This document shows, piece by piece, positions 1 through 10,946 of a stretch of DNA of 64,000 nucleotides. Location: positions 21,298-85,297 of the forward strand of contig MDYQ01000117.1 in NCBI GenBank assembly GCA_003024175.1. Reading direction: 5' to 3'. The stretch comes from Planoprotostelium fungivorum. Its lineage: Eukaryota; Evosea; Variosea; Cavosteliida; Cavosteliaceae. Both the position numbers and the translations under genes were made by a program. The notes beneath the pieces are model-generated. The model saw only the letters and a program-made list of their open reading frames with translations, was not told the DNA's origin and did no database searches. Position 1 is the first letter of the stretch, and each line of letters begins with the position of its first letter.

Positions 1-457
1 ACCCTCGGCTTCACTGTCCCGTCGTGCGCGGACATTTCCGAAACGCCGAACCTCAAGAGGCCGATTTAGGGGAATGAATATCCAACAGTTCTCAACCCCT
101 CCTTGGGTTCTTCTCAGACCTCGAGCTTGGATTAACCCTTTCCTATTACCATATACGTCATAGCATCGTCACGTTTTAGACAAACTTGGAGAACTCTTTG
201 CAGAAATAAGTTGGTACTGCGAGGTGCATACCACCAAGCTTACCATACAGACTTCCACCTTAGAACCCGTCTCTGGTACCAGAGAACCATTTCGGTACCG
301 GATTGTATGGAGAAGAGGAGGAGATCTCGCCGAATTTTGGCAGTTCACATGAATATGGAGAGAACGAGTCCGACCAACATGAGGCCGTTTCTCGCCATTT
401 TTCCACGCGCAAGCACCGAACACCACCAACGGCACTCTACGCTACCATCACTGCACG
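1..457. other. Left-edge intergenic region with possible tail of an upstream gene
   Basis: The first 69 bases are open in frame 1 on the + strand and end in TAG. They could be the last 22 codons of a gene lying left of the window, but nothing in the peptide is recognisable. The remainder up to the GAS1-like start carries only short overlapping ORFs on both strands with no convincing protein character. It presumably holds the GAS1-like promoter and 5' UTR. Confidence 0.25.
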
Positions 458-2395
458 ATGAAAACCCTCTTGTTACTACTCTCCTTCATAGTCCTATCGA
501 TGGCGCTCAACCCCATCGTCATCAAAGGTGAGAGGTAAATGGATGCCTCTGACTCACTCTTCACCAGGAAAGAAATTCTTCGATTCCGTCACCGGTAAAG
601 AGTTTCAAGTGAGTGACTTCTCCTTCTCATACCGATGGGTTCCATCAGGCTTCTCACATTGTAACAGATCGTCGGTATTGATTACCAACCCACCGGATCT
701 CTTCCCGATCCTCTGACGGATATCACTTCTCTCCAGAGAGATATTGCCCTCTTTCAGGATCTGGGCATCAACGCCATCCGCATCTACGCTCTCGATATGA
801 CTCAAGATCACAGCCAAGGAATGAACCTCCTCGAGCAAGCTGGAATCTATGTCATGTTCGATCTCTCCTCTGCAGCAGCCAGTATCGACCCAGGAAACCC
901 CCAATGGACCACCACCCTCTTCTCGGCTTACCAGACCAAGATCAACGCCTTCCAGAAATACGTCAACACATTGGCCTTCCTCTCCGGAAATGAAGTCGTC
1001 AATCAGTACTCAGACACCATCGCCGCCGCTTTCGTCAAAGCCTCCGTTCGTGATGTGAAGGCATACGTCAAGCAGAACGGACGACCCATCCCCGTCGGTT
1101 ATGCCTCCACTGATGTCCCCGATCCCAACAGGGACATGGCTCACTTCTTGGACTGTATCTCCGGCGATGTCTCTGTCGATTTCTACGGAGTCAACACCTA
1201 CAGGTGAACGTCATCATCCCATGTTCTATGTCCTCACCTCTCTCAGATGGTGCGATCCTTCTACATACGAGACGTCCAACTATGTTGGTTTCCACGACCA
1301 ATTCTTGAACTACGACATCCCCATGATCTTCACCGAGTACGGTTGCAACACCAACACTGGTGGTCGTGACTTTGGAGAGGTCGCTGCTGTCTACTCTTCC
1401 CCCATGACCGACGTCATGTCTGGTGGTTTCATCTATGAATTCACCGAAGAGGTGATCATCTCCATCATCTCCCGTCTCCATCATCTTCTCATCATCTTCT
1501 CATCATCTCACCTCTTCCACAGGACAACCACTTTGGTATCGTCACCATCACCAACGGCCAGGCCACAAAGATCGAGCCCGACTACGACAACTTGAAGAAG
1601 CAGATCGCCGCCATCACCTACTCCAGCCTCACCATGAGCGCCTACCAGGGCACAACCAACGGCCGCCAGAGCTGCCCCGCCCAAAGTGACGACGCCTTCA
1701 TCTCTGCCTCGAATACCCTTCCAGTCACCCCAGACCCTTACGCCTGCGAATGCCAAGTGAACAAGGCCGAGTGTGTCGTCAACACGCAGGACCCGAAGAA
1801 GATCACCGACATGATGACTTACATCTGCGGTCAGACATCATGCGCCATCATCGACACGGACTCGAAGAAGGGACAGTATGGACAGTGGAGTGGTTGTGCT
1901 GATCTGCAGAGGACGACCATCATGATCAACTCGTACTACCAGGCCAACAAGGGATCCGGTGCCACCTGTGATTTCAACGGAGCCGCCCACATCATCGCCC
2001 CCTCGAACGTCTGCCCTGCCGCTCCCACTCACGCCGCATACACCAGCTCGACGTACACCACCTCCACCTTCACCACCTCTTCGAAGACCTCTTCCACCAC
2101 CTCCTCGACCACATCGTCCACATCCTCGACATCATCAACATCATCGACGTCTCCTGCCTCTACGACCGCCCAGGCCACTTCCGCTCTGCCTTCTTCGAGC
2201 AGCACGAGCAGAGTGTCCAGCAGCACAACTCGTGCTACGACCAGCGCGGTGGTCAGTACCACCAGCGAGGCAGCTGCGGTGACCGAGAGCACGGTGGATA
2301 ACACGGACAACCGAGGTCAGACGTCAACGCTCAACGGAGGAGCCACGACGACCTTCTCGATCGTCCTCCTGGCCGTGATGGCACTTTTCCTTTGA
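458..2395 (+). CDS. GAS1: GH72 beta-1,3-glucanosyltransferase (GAS/Gel family), X8 domain, GPI-anchored
   Basis: The predicted enzyme cuts and re-joins beta-1,3-glucan chains at the cell surface. The ATG at 458 opens a hydrophobic signal peptide (MKTLLLLLSFIVLSMA). Small introns follow at about 528-571, 611-670, 1204-1250 and 1452-1522. The GH72 signature is present: the acid/base segment LAFLSGNEVVNQ and the nucleophile segment IFTEYGCN. After the catalytic domain comes a Cys-rich X8/CBM43 module (spacing CxCxxxxxC...ICGQTSC...GCAD...TCDF), as in yeast Gas1. A long Ser/Thr-rich linker then leads to a hydrophobic C-terminus (TFSIVLLAVMALFL) typical of GPI attachment. Length is about 500 residues, normal for the family. 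GH72 is known mainly from fungi, so its presence beside non-fungal-looking genes is notable. The X8-to-stop part is duplicated, inverted, at 26297-26715. Confidence 0.92.
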
Positions 2396-2432
2396 AGAAT
2401 AAATAGAGATGTGAAGAGATGCAATGGTTCGT

Positions 2433-2440
2433 GTTGAATG
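2433..2440 (+). other. Empty target site (GTTGAATG) of the MITE in the inverted copy
   Basis: The octamer GTTGAATG occurs once here, directly after the GAS1 gene. In the inverted copy the same octamer (as CATTCAAC) occurs twice and flanks the 426-bp insertion at 25833-26258. This is the expected pre-insertion state. Confidence 0.75.
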
Positions 2441-2577
2441 AGGGACATTGAGTGCAGGTGGTCGGTGTTCTTGTGTGCACGTCATATGACATGGACAAGA
2501 AATGGTATTTTCGAGTGACAGGCATTGGATCCAAGCAGTTGGAAGAGGAAGAGGGACATTAGAAACTGTAATAGTGG

Positions 2578-3895
2578 ATGGAGACTGATGACTGTGGGAA
2601 ATTGGACGATCTAGAATGGAACGTCTTCGTCAAGATCGCCCTCAGCGTGTTGCTCATATCGTATCTCGGCGGATGTTTCATGTTGTTTCACTGCCTTAGA
2701 TTTGGAAGGGGATATACTGGAGTGGTGAGTATAAAGGAGGTCGTTCCGATGTAACATATCGTCGCAGATGGTGGGCATTCTGTCAGTAGCCCATATCGTC
2801 AGCACCCTGAGTGGAGTTATCTTGGAATCTCTAAGAGTTTCTGGGGATGGAAGCCAGGATCAGATCGACTTCCTATCAGCTTTCACCAGCGCGATCCTTC
2901 AAGTCCGCTTGGTGTGGTCACTGTGCATGACCATCACTTCTTTGTGGATGATTCGATCTGCCATGAAGAGGTGTCTCAATCTGGATATATCATCCGTCAA
3001 CAGACTGATGTCACAGTCTCTCTAAATTGGACCCCATCGAAGAGCCTCCCGTGCGCCGTCTCGGCTGGAAAGTTTGGACGATCTTTGCATGTGCCACCAT
3101 CACTATCCCCATTTCGTCCACCGTAGTTTATGAAAAGGAATATAAAACGGCTCCAACGGATCCACCGATACACGTGAGGTGTTGTTGAGACGATACTATC
3201 TCTCATCCGATCACAGAACATTGTAGAACAGATGGCCATCTCCAGCTTTGCAATCACGAGGGTCGCAGCGCACGGAGTGATGTGTGAGAAGCATTTAGCA
3301 TCATCATCGCTCAACTCATCCTCTCCAGTTCTACTCATCATCCCCAGCTTCGTGTGGACTTACCAATTGTGTCGAATGAGAAACAGACAACACTCAGTCT
3401 ATCACACTCTCGACGTCACGGTGATGATGTCATCACCTTCCTTCATCTCATGTGTAAAGGCACCGCATCTGAGATCCTTCCTCTTTCTCCTGTCTTCTAT
3501 ATTCGGCTTCAGTCCGGTGTTGCTCATGTACATAAAACCCGTGCAATGCAATTCAAAAGCAATCACGGCCATCTTGGCTTTCACTTACGTCGTGGGTGAG
3601 CCGAGATATTTCTAGAGCGAGAGAATGACAAGGTCACAGGTCTACTCGACTGTATCATCTATTGCATCATCACGGTGGAGGTGGGTGTTACGTGGAGGGG
3701 GATAGTGATGCGATGCAGGTGAGACGATATTACTCGCAGAGGGTGTGGTTGATGCTGCCGCATTTCATTCTGTCACCCTTCATGATCCCCCACACGGCTT
3801 TCCAATTCGTGAAGAAGAGGAGAGATAAGAGGATTTCTCTTTGCTCTCCCTTGTTGAGTTCAAAGAGGCTGACTGAGGGTATAATACCCGAGTGA
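2578..3895 (+). CDS. Seven-transmembrane (GPCR-like) protein, copy A
   Basis: I do not recognise a named family. The ATG at 2578 gives a short acidic N-terminus and then a first membrane segment (VKIALSVLLISYLGGCFMLF). A 43-nt intron (2725-2767) separates it from a second (MVGILSVAHIVSTLSGVIL). Further hydrophobic segments follow around 2890-2960, 3060-3130, 3330-3380, 3475-3540 and 3545-3600. A basic tail follows, and the stop TGA is at 3893. Short introns lie near 2968-3013, 3130-3230, 3400-3450 and 3600-3720. About seven hydrophobic segments with short loops suggest a small 7TM receptor. The paralogue at 24377-25687 supports the exon reading, because coding segments are conserved better than introns. 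Exon limits in the second half are approximate. Confidence 0.6.
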
Positions 3896-4118
3896 ATGTC
3901 TATTCTGTACACACGACTTTATGAAATTTGAATATAACGGTTTGAATATAACGGCTTGGATCCATTTCTCTCAGCATTGCGACAATGATCGTTGAGGCTC
4001 TTTATCGTGTATTATGCTGTTATGTCCACCTTATTTCTGTGACTTACCCAGTAGATCCCCGGATTTCAATTCCTCACTCCGAAATTAAAATCGGTTGTCA
4101 TAAACCATCCAACAAAAC

Positions 4119-5071
4119 ATGGACAAGCTAATAGTCATCATAGGAGTCACCGGGGCTCAGGTACATCCATTTCGTTATGATTTTATTCCTTTTGAATGAA
4201 GAAGTATTTTTTCTGAACCGATTTGCAGGGTGGTTCTGTCGCCCGCACTTTTGCTCAACTGCCAGACTGGCGCGTCCGAGGAATCACACGGAACTCCTCC
4301 AGCCCCGCTGCAAAGAAATTGCAAGAAATTGGGGTCCAGATCGTGCAGGGTGATGCCGATGACAAGCAGTCTTTGATCGACGCCTTCGTGGGAGCTCATG
4401 TAATCTTTTCCAACGCAGACTACTTTGCCCACCTGTTTCACGTGCTAAACCCAGCCAATCTACCAGAAGGCCAGTCATCGTGGCAGTACGCTTTGAGACG
4501 AGAAATCGAGCAAGCGATCAACATCGCAGAGGCAGCAGAGACCCCCTCCGTTCTCAAGACTCTGGAACGTTTCGTGTTCTCCTCCCTCGTCAGTGCCAAG
4601 AAATGGAGCAAAGAAAAGTACACCAAGGCATACCATCAAGAAGGAAAAGAGGAAGCAGTTCGTCACATCAGAGAGCGCTGTCCCGGAGTGTCTGCTGTGA
4701 TGAGCCTCGTCTATCTTGGAACCTACGTCAACAACTGGAGATTCTCGTCAACAACGAGTACATGAGTTTCACCGATTTCATGGAGCTGTGGGGACAACAC
4801 CACGGAGTCAAAGCGGGCTACCGGGAGATCAGCACGGCTGAGATGGTGAAAGACATGCCAGAAGTCATGGCAACGGATTTGGGACAGGCGTACGACTTCT
4901 CTCACGAGTTTGGATTCACTGGGGGAGACCCTGAGGTGTTGGAACTTGAACAGGTGAGGTGAAAATGTGTGTGGGGTCTGATGGAAATAGATACCGGTGA
5001 AGGTGGAAGTGACCTCGATGGCGGACTACATCAAGACGGAGGACTGGTCCCAGATCATCAATGCTAAATAA
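4119..5071 (+). CDS. NmrA-like NAD(P)-binding protein, apparently disrupted in the middle
   Basis: NmrA-like (HSCARG) proteins are short-chain-dehydrogenase-fold redox sensors or regulators. Exon 1 gives MDKLIVIIGVTGAQ. An intron (about 4160-4228) follows, then GGSVARTFAQ, together forming the family's glycine-rich nucleotide loop. Family segments follow: the 'VQGDADD' stretch, FERFVFSS-like LERFVFSSL and KWSKEKYTKAYH. The C-terminal part (MSFTDFMELWGQHHGV..., exon 3 after the intron 4956-4993, ending at TAA 5069) is also typical. The two halves are in different frames, however. They meet at about 4741 with roughly 40-50 expected residues missing, and the junction is flanked by two copies of CGTCAACAAC. 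A deletion allele or pseudogene is the simplest reading. A 33-nt intron (GTCTAT...GGAG) would restore frame but is unusually short and would still leave the gap. Confidence 0.65.
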
Positions 5072-5195
5072 TGAAATCATCCTCAGTTAGAACTGTTTAT
5101 TTCGAAAAGTCAGTTGCACATGTGAATATAGAGAGGTCCATTATGCAGAGACACATGAACCAAGTTTAGCTCATCAAGAGTTTGTTGACTTAAAT

Positions 5196-8100
5196 ATGCT
5201 CTCAGTTGCCCTGACACTCAGTGGCGCGGATCCACGGGTTTCCCACCACCATTTTATTGCGACCCCATTCTCAATCGGCAGCGGGAAGGAGATGAGTTCC
5301 ATCGTTTCTCTCGTGAAGAGCACCACCTTGACGGCTCTACGCCAAGAGACGACTCATGTCTTCCTGTGGAAGAGTGGAGCTGGTATCGGACATAAGCTCG
5401 CTATCGCTGGAAGTTGGGATGGATGGCAGGTGAGATGCACCTAATCATCTCTGTGCAAGATGCAGACGTTGATTTCCATTCAGATGCATCCTCTAAGAAG
5501 GATCGACCCTCTCGGATACCTTCACATCAAGCTCGTCACAGGTCTCGTACCTAACAAGGTGTATTACTATCTCTTCCTGGTTGATGGACAATGGACTCCC
5601 GATCCCAGCCCAACCGCCGAACAACTGACCGACTTCGATTCCAACAGCAACGGTTCGTACACCATCACACCATCTCCACTCATCCCATACAGGTCGTCCT
5701 CCATTCAACTACTTCACTGCATACCCATTCCCCAACAACGTCTTCCACTTTGGATTCGATCTCATCCGAGAGACCTACCTCTCTTACTCTTGCACTCTCG
5801 ATGCCGTCCGAAGAGAGGGTCTCATGTACACCATCCAATCTGCGATACTGGCGGCGGCCAGAGTTCCCCACGCCATCGACGTCGGTGCCTTCGATGTGAG
5901 TCGTCCCATCTCATCATCGTCTTCTGATGACACGAACAGAGGTGGGTCGATGAGAGACTCTTCCAGATCTATCGACCTCAAGGAGAGATCGAAGAGAGCA
6001 AGATGGACTTCCGAACGACTCAGAAGTACTTCCATCAGGCTTACCTTCGCATCGGCAAAGAGTGAGCCTCCATCCCATCTCATCATGTCGCTGATGGAAA
6101 CAGGATCACGGGTCTGTTCGAACATCACGGCATTGAATCGATCGGTGTGACCCCAGAGAAATTGGGAGGAAAAGGACAGAACGAGACGGGCGATGGTCTT
6201 GGGACGGCGAAGGATGTCAAGATCTTCCTGGACAGTTTGAATCCCACACAGAGGAGGGAGACCGTTCAAGTCTACACCTGGGAGACAAAGATGATCGTCA
6301 AGGTGAGCGGCTGACTATGTCACGAATTTCACACGAGATTTCAGCACGAGACGAACACGGTAGTTACGTACCCACCTCATTGTAGATTGAAGTCCACGGA
6401 GGTGATCGAATTTCTCTGAATTTCCTCTCCTTCCACTCACATCGTCCCAGGTGCAGAGCAGTGCCGTCATCTTTGACACGTGAGTTCCACAGTGAGATTT
6501 CATCCGAATTTCTCACATCATACGTAGTCACCGCCTCATTCCCACCATCGAGATCGTCGCCGCGACCAATCCCACGAAGCCCAACGGTCCCATCATCGTG
6601 AGTTACTCTTTTCCCACGGATTCTCCATCCCATGGAGCATTTCCTAATGAGCATGACAGGTCGATTGGCTGAAGAATTTCGGAATGAAAGTGGTCAACAT
6701 CAAGAACGGAGCCCCCGCCAACGGACACAACTTGGCGCAGATCACAGAGATCAACCACAGGCTGAGGAAGTGCAAGAAGAACATCTACGACGAGCCCAAC
6801 GTGGGGGACCTCCAGAACTCTTGGTTCTCTGACGAGGTCTTTGCTCACCAGCAATTCAACGGTGTCAATCCTGCCACCCTGACCAGGGCTAATGACCAGT
6901 GGTACAATGTCTTCAAGAAGGCCTCTGGAGAGCAGACGAACTACTCTGGGGATGCTTTCGCAGATTCGGAGAGAGATTATCTATACGTTCAGGATCTCAG
7001 GTGATGATGATCACCATCACGATCGTCACGATGATGATGAGACTGACTTGAGAACAGCTTCTTCAGTGAGATCGAAGGTATCACGAGGAATAGAGAGGGA
7101 TACTTCTGCTCGGGAGAGGCAGACGAGAAGAAGAGGAGATACGCCGTGGCTTCTGTCGCCCTCTTTCACTTGGAGACCTCCGGCAAATTACATCCCGTCA
7201 GTCGATTCATCCGTTCATCCGTTTACCCGGACAGGTTGCCATAGTGATCGATTGGAAGGGAGACTTGAAGACAGCTGACATCAAAGATTCCGAGATCATT
7301 TTCAACAAGAGAAATCATTCCTCTGTGAAGCACGATCAAGAAAACGATTGGCCGTGGAGATATGCAAAGACTGCCCACCAGGTGATTCTCGATGTCCCAA
7401 ATATAATCTTTAAACGTCTCACATCCGATTGACACCGTTGTAGACTGCCGATTGGCTCCGTCACGAGGTCGGATCTCACTTGGTGCAGACTCACTTTATC
7501 GAAGAGGCCACCATCGTTGCCACTCAGCTGGGATTAGACGTCAATCATCCCGTATTCAACATCCTCCGTGATCACTGGCAGGTGAGTCTTCCACATCTCC
7601 GATTCGGAATTCCAATTCGGAATTCCAACTTTTCCACTCGGAATTCCACCCACCGTCCATCGGACTGATCGCATATCAGACGACTCTGAGCATCAACTAC
7701 GGAGCGAGAACTGTTCTAGTACCTCAAGTGGTCTTACCACTGGTCGGTTTCCCTCTGGAGCAGCTGGAGAAGTACCTCCTCTGGGAATACCACCATCACT
7801 TCAACTGGACCGAACAGTACGTACCCAATGACATGAAGAAGAGAGGATTCGACAGCATCAATGCGGAGATCAACATCGGAAAGGTCGACAAGTCCAACGA
7901 CAGATTCCACAACTACTCTTACGGTGTGATATCTCATCGAAATTTCGTAGAAATATTAAATCATATGAGAAATGGCTGATTGTAGATAGGAAGGAACATC
8001 GTCAAGGTGTGGGCCGTGTTGAGACAATTTGTGGAGAAGACGCTCCTCTTGTCCGGGAGATACCCCGATGACATATCAGTCCGTGATCAAGTCGTCAAGA

Positions 8101-8764
8101 ACGACGAGCAGTTGAAGAAGTGGATCAACGAGTTGAGGGGAGACAACAAGGGACACATCAAGTCTTTCCCCGCCAAGTTCGACACCTTCGACGAGCTCGT
8201 CGACGCCGTCACCATGTGAGACACCCTTCTATCATCACAGAATATCTAGAGATTGACTCGACAAGGTGCATTCACATCGCCTCTTCTCAGCACACCGCGG
8301 TGAATTACTTGCAGAAGTACTACCTCTCCTTCGGTACGATTCACAATTTTCATCATCATCCACACGCTGACGAATCGACAGTGGTAGCCAGACCTCCTTG
8401 CCTCTTCTCTCGCCCCCCCGCCAAGGGACAACTGGCCTCTTACACGGAAGACGACCTCCTTAGAGCCCTCCCACTGGGAGAAGAACATGCGGGACAGTGG
8501 TTGCTTGCGTCTCACCTGCCGGACCTCCTCAGCTACAAGGTCTCTTCCGAGCAGAGTCTCCTCAACTACGCACAGACCTTGGAGGTGCAGTCCAGGATGA
8601 AGACTACGGAGGAGCACAGAGTGGCTCAAGAGTTCTTGAACCAGCTGAGGACCCTCGGAGATGATTTCGTACAGATCAGCAAGCAGAACGATCAGCTGCC
8701 GGTGACACACATCGCATACGATGTTTTGCAACCCGGTTTGACGGCCAATTCGATTCTGATCTAG
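5196..8764 (+). CDS. Lipoxygenase with N-terminal CBM48/AMPK-type glycogen-binding domain
   Basis: Lipoxygenases insert O2 into polyunsaturated fatty acids using a non-heme iron. The C-terminal half shows the family marks: FAHQQFNGVNPATL; the iron-ligand helix with SHLVQTH then HPVFNILRDHW; a second helix SSQHTAVNYLQKY giving the His and Asn ligands; and the mandatory C-terminal isoleucine (TANSILI). The N-terminus is not a PLAT/C2 domain. It is a CBM48-like fold: VFLWKSGAGIGHKLAIAGSW, DGWQ, an intron at about 5430-5484, then PNKVYYYLFLVDGQWTPDP, matching the glycogen-binding domain of AMPK-beta. The region between them (about 5700-6600) is not recognised. At least ten introns of 40-70 nt occur, and frames run on across the joins checked between 5196 and 6300. 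The ATG at 5196 is the first in frame. The fusion looks real because the CBM48 motif itself spans the first intron. Confidence 0.85.
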
Positions 8765-8981
8765 AGTGAAGGCGATGATCCACACATAAAAGATCGATTT
8801 GTTTGGCTGATTCCTTGTGTGGCGACCTACAGCTCTATCATCCCTTTTCATTCTATATAGATGATCTTGCAGCCGATGATCCTTCGTCTCCCAGTGACAG
8901 GAAGAAATTACAGACTTGCCGATTTTCCGCGAATAGGGTTCATTATTACAACCCGCCGATCACCTTGGTCAGCAAAAGATC

Positions 8982-10860
8982 ATGGATGCAGATTCTGTTT
9001 CTGATTGGAAGTCCTTGGCTACCCACCACTTTCTAGCTGCCGATTGGACTACCGCTTTAGAGTGCTTCGATAGAGCTCTGACCAATGAACCCTCCAGTGT
9101 CACTCTCCTCACGAACAAGAGTGCTACCTTACTCAAACTTGAACGCTATATAGATGCATTCGAAACTGCCATGATCGCCCGCTCGATGGATGCCCGAGAT
9201 ATCAAAGCGCACATTTTTGCAACTCGAGCCCTGACTGCGATGAATCGTTTTAAAGAAGCCAGGTGCTCCTCTACATTCCAAACAAAAACTCTGACATCCA
9301 TATGATCAGGGATCTGTTGGACTCCTGCACGCCAAAATCTGGAGAAGAAGAACTCTGGTCGAGATCCTTTCGTGCCGCGGATGATCGTTACTTAGGTGAA
9401 TTTCACTGTGTCAAATACTCTTTAGATGATACACCGTTTGACCTACGTCAGAGAATTACTATAAGGATACAACGAGTCTATGGGGAATCAAAGTGAAGGG
9501 AATATCACGCGAGAGAGGCAAAGGTACAGATGGATCATGCATCGAATCGGTGACATGAGAAGGTGTGTTCACCACACGAAAGTACAAGTACGGAGACACT
9601 ATATTCGAAGAGGAACCCATCATGTGCCATCCTTTCATGAAAGGAGAAGTGAGTCTGCCTCTTGTATCACGGTCACATCTAACATTGCGTGTGTCATCCC
9701 AGTTCATTGACGGTGAATAGTTGAATCGTGCAGGTTGCTCTCGATGTCTCCAACGGTAAGGCGGGCATTTTGAATTTCATATCTGACTCCCTCAGACACC
9801 TGCGATCGGAAGACATGGGCCCTTATGAACCTTACCGAGTTATCATCGATGGTGGAACGGCCGTTTCAAATTACGTATACTGCGATCACTGTGAATTAGA
9901 AAAGTATTGTTGTAGTTCCTGCAAGGAGAAGGCATGGGAGGAATATCACAACATCATGTGCCCACGAAAGAAGGGAGATCTATCATCGCATTACAATCGC
10001 CTGATATCTTTATCCAAGTGAGTTCGATAGATGAAGAAGAATTCGAATCAAATCCACACGAGACGTGTTTTGACGCGTTGTAGATCATTGGGTAGGACGA
10101 ACATGATGCTCGTGGCCAGGATGTTTGCCAGGTGCATCACCCACACAAAACTTCCCGGAAAAGGAGAAGGATACTTCTCAGAATTGTTCGAGAACTACGC
10201 CTGCAATGAAGAGCCAGCCGAAGGAGACGAGAAGGCGAGAGACATTTTCTTGGAAATGATCAAGGAAAGTCCCATGAAAAAGAGTGAGAAGAGGAACACG
10301 TTCGTTTACTGAATGGATCAGATGTAACGATAGAGAGGTGGAGAAGTTTCAATGGAATGATCCACAGAAATGCCCAGACCATCCTTCCCGTATCGAAATT
10401 TCATCGATTTGTCGAGACTGCCAATCCCACCTTACAAGGAGAGATAACAGGTCATCACGAAACACATGGCATCATGAGCTGATGGAGATGATGCAGGAGG
10501 TAGAGACTTCATCACGTTTTTGGAAGAGGAGAGTGATATCTTGGAGAAGTTACTTCCTTTGGGAGGTAGTGCTATGTGTCGATTGGCCAATTCAATGAAT
10601 CATTCCTGCCAGTGAGTGCATGAGCATCGTTTTCATAGAAGGTTCCTTCTTATTCTCATTCTTCCAGGCCAAATTCTGTCGTCGCCTCTTGCTTTCCTGA
10701 TTTCCGCATCAAGTTGATCGCTCTGGACGACATCCAACCAGATCAGGAGTTGACTTTCAGTTACATCGACGAGAATTTGCCCCTGAGAGAGAGGAGGAAG
10801 CAATTACAGGATGGCTATCGTTTCACTTGCCAATGCCCAAAATGTACGGCTGGTCGGTGA
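8982..10860 (+). CDS. TPR-MYND-SET protein (SMYD-like lysine methyltransferase)
   Basis: The predicted protein is a SET-domain methyltransferase of the SMYD type. The N-terminal exon (from ATG 8982) reads as tetratricopeptide helices: WTTALECFDRALTNEPSSVT, then LLTNKSATLLKLERYIDAFE. A SET-N segment (EGVFTTRKYKYGDTIFEEEP) follows. Next comes a MYND-type zinc cluster, CDHCELEKYCCSSCKEKAWE, ending in H...C. The SET core has NHSCQPNS, joined across an intron at about 10612-10667, then ALDDIQPDQELTFSYID, and a post-SET zinc-binding tail CQCPKCTAGR before TGA at 10858. Animal SMYDs carry TPR-like helices at the C-terminus, whereas here they lead. Exons between 10250 and 10560 are hard to join by eye and the frame there is uncertain. 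Substrate unknown. Confidence 0.82.
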
Positions 10861-10946
10861 AAATAAACGAAAAAGTCGTTGGAGAACAGTGGTTCGCTGA
10901 ATGAGATTTAAGCAACTCACATGTGTCATGTGAGCATACACGAGCC

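Larger units (their letters stand above)
1983..3958 (+). repeat. Inverted segmental duplication, copy A (GAS1 tail + 7TM gene)
   Basis: This stretch reappears as reverse complement at 24313-26715. Similarity starts abruptly inside the GAS1 X8 domain (the codons for AAHIIAPSN) and ends abruptly in the AT-rich sequence after the 7TM gene (the paired 'gaatataacgg' motifs near 3940). Sequence outside both ends is unrelated. The copies differ by substitutions, small indels and one 426-bp insertion, so the event is not brand-new. Confidence 0.85.
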
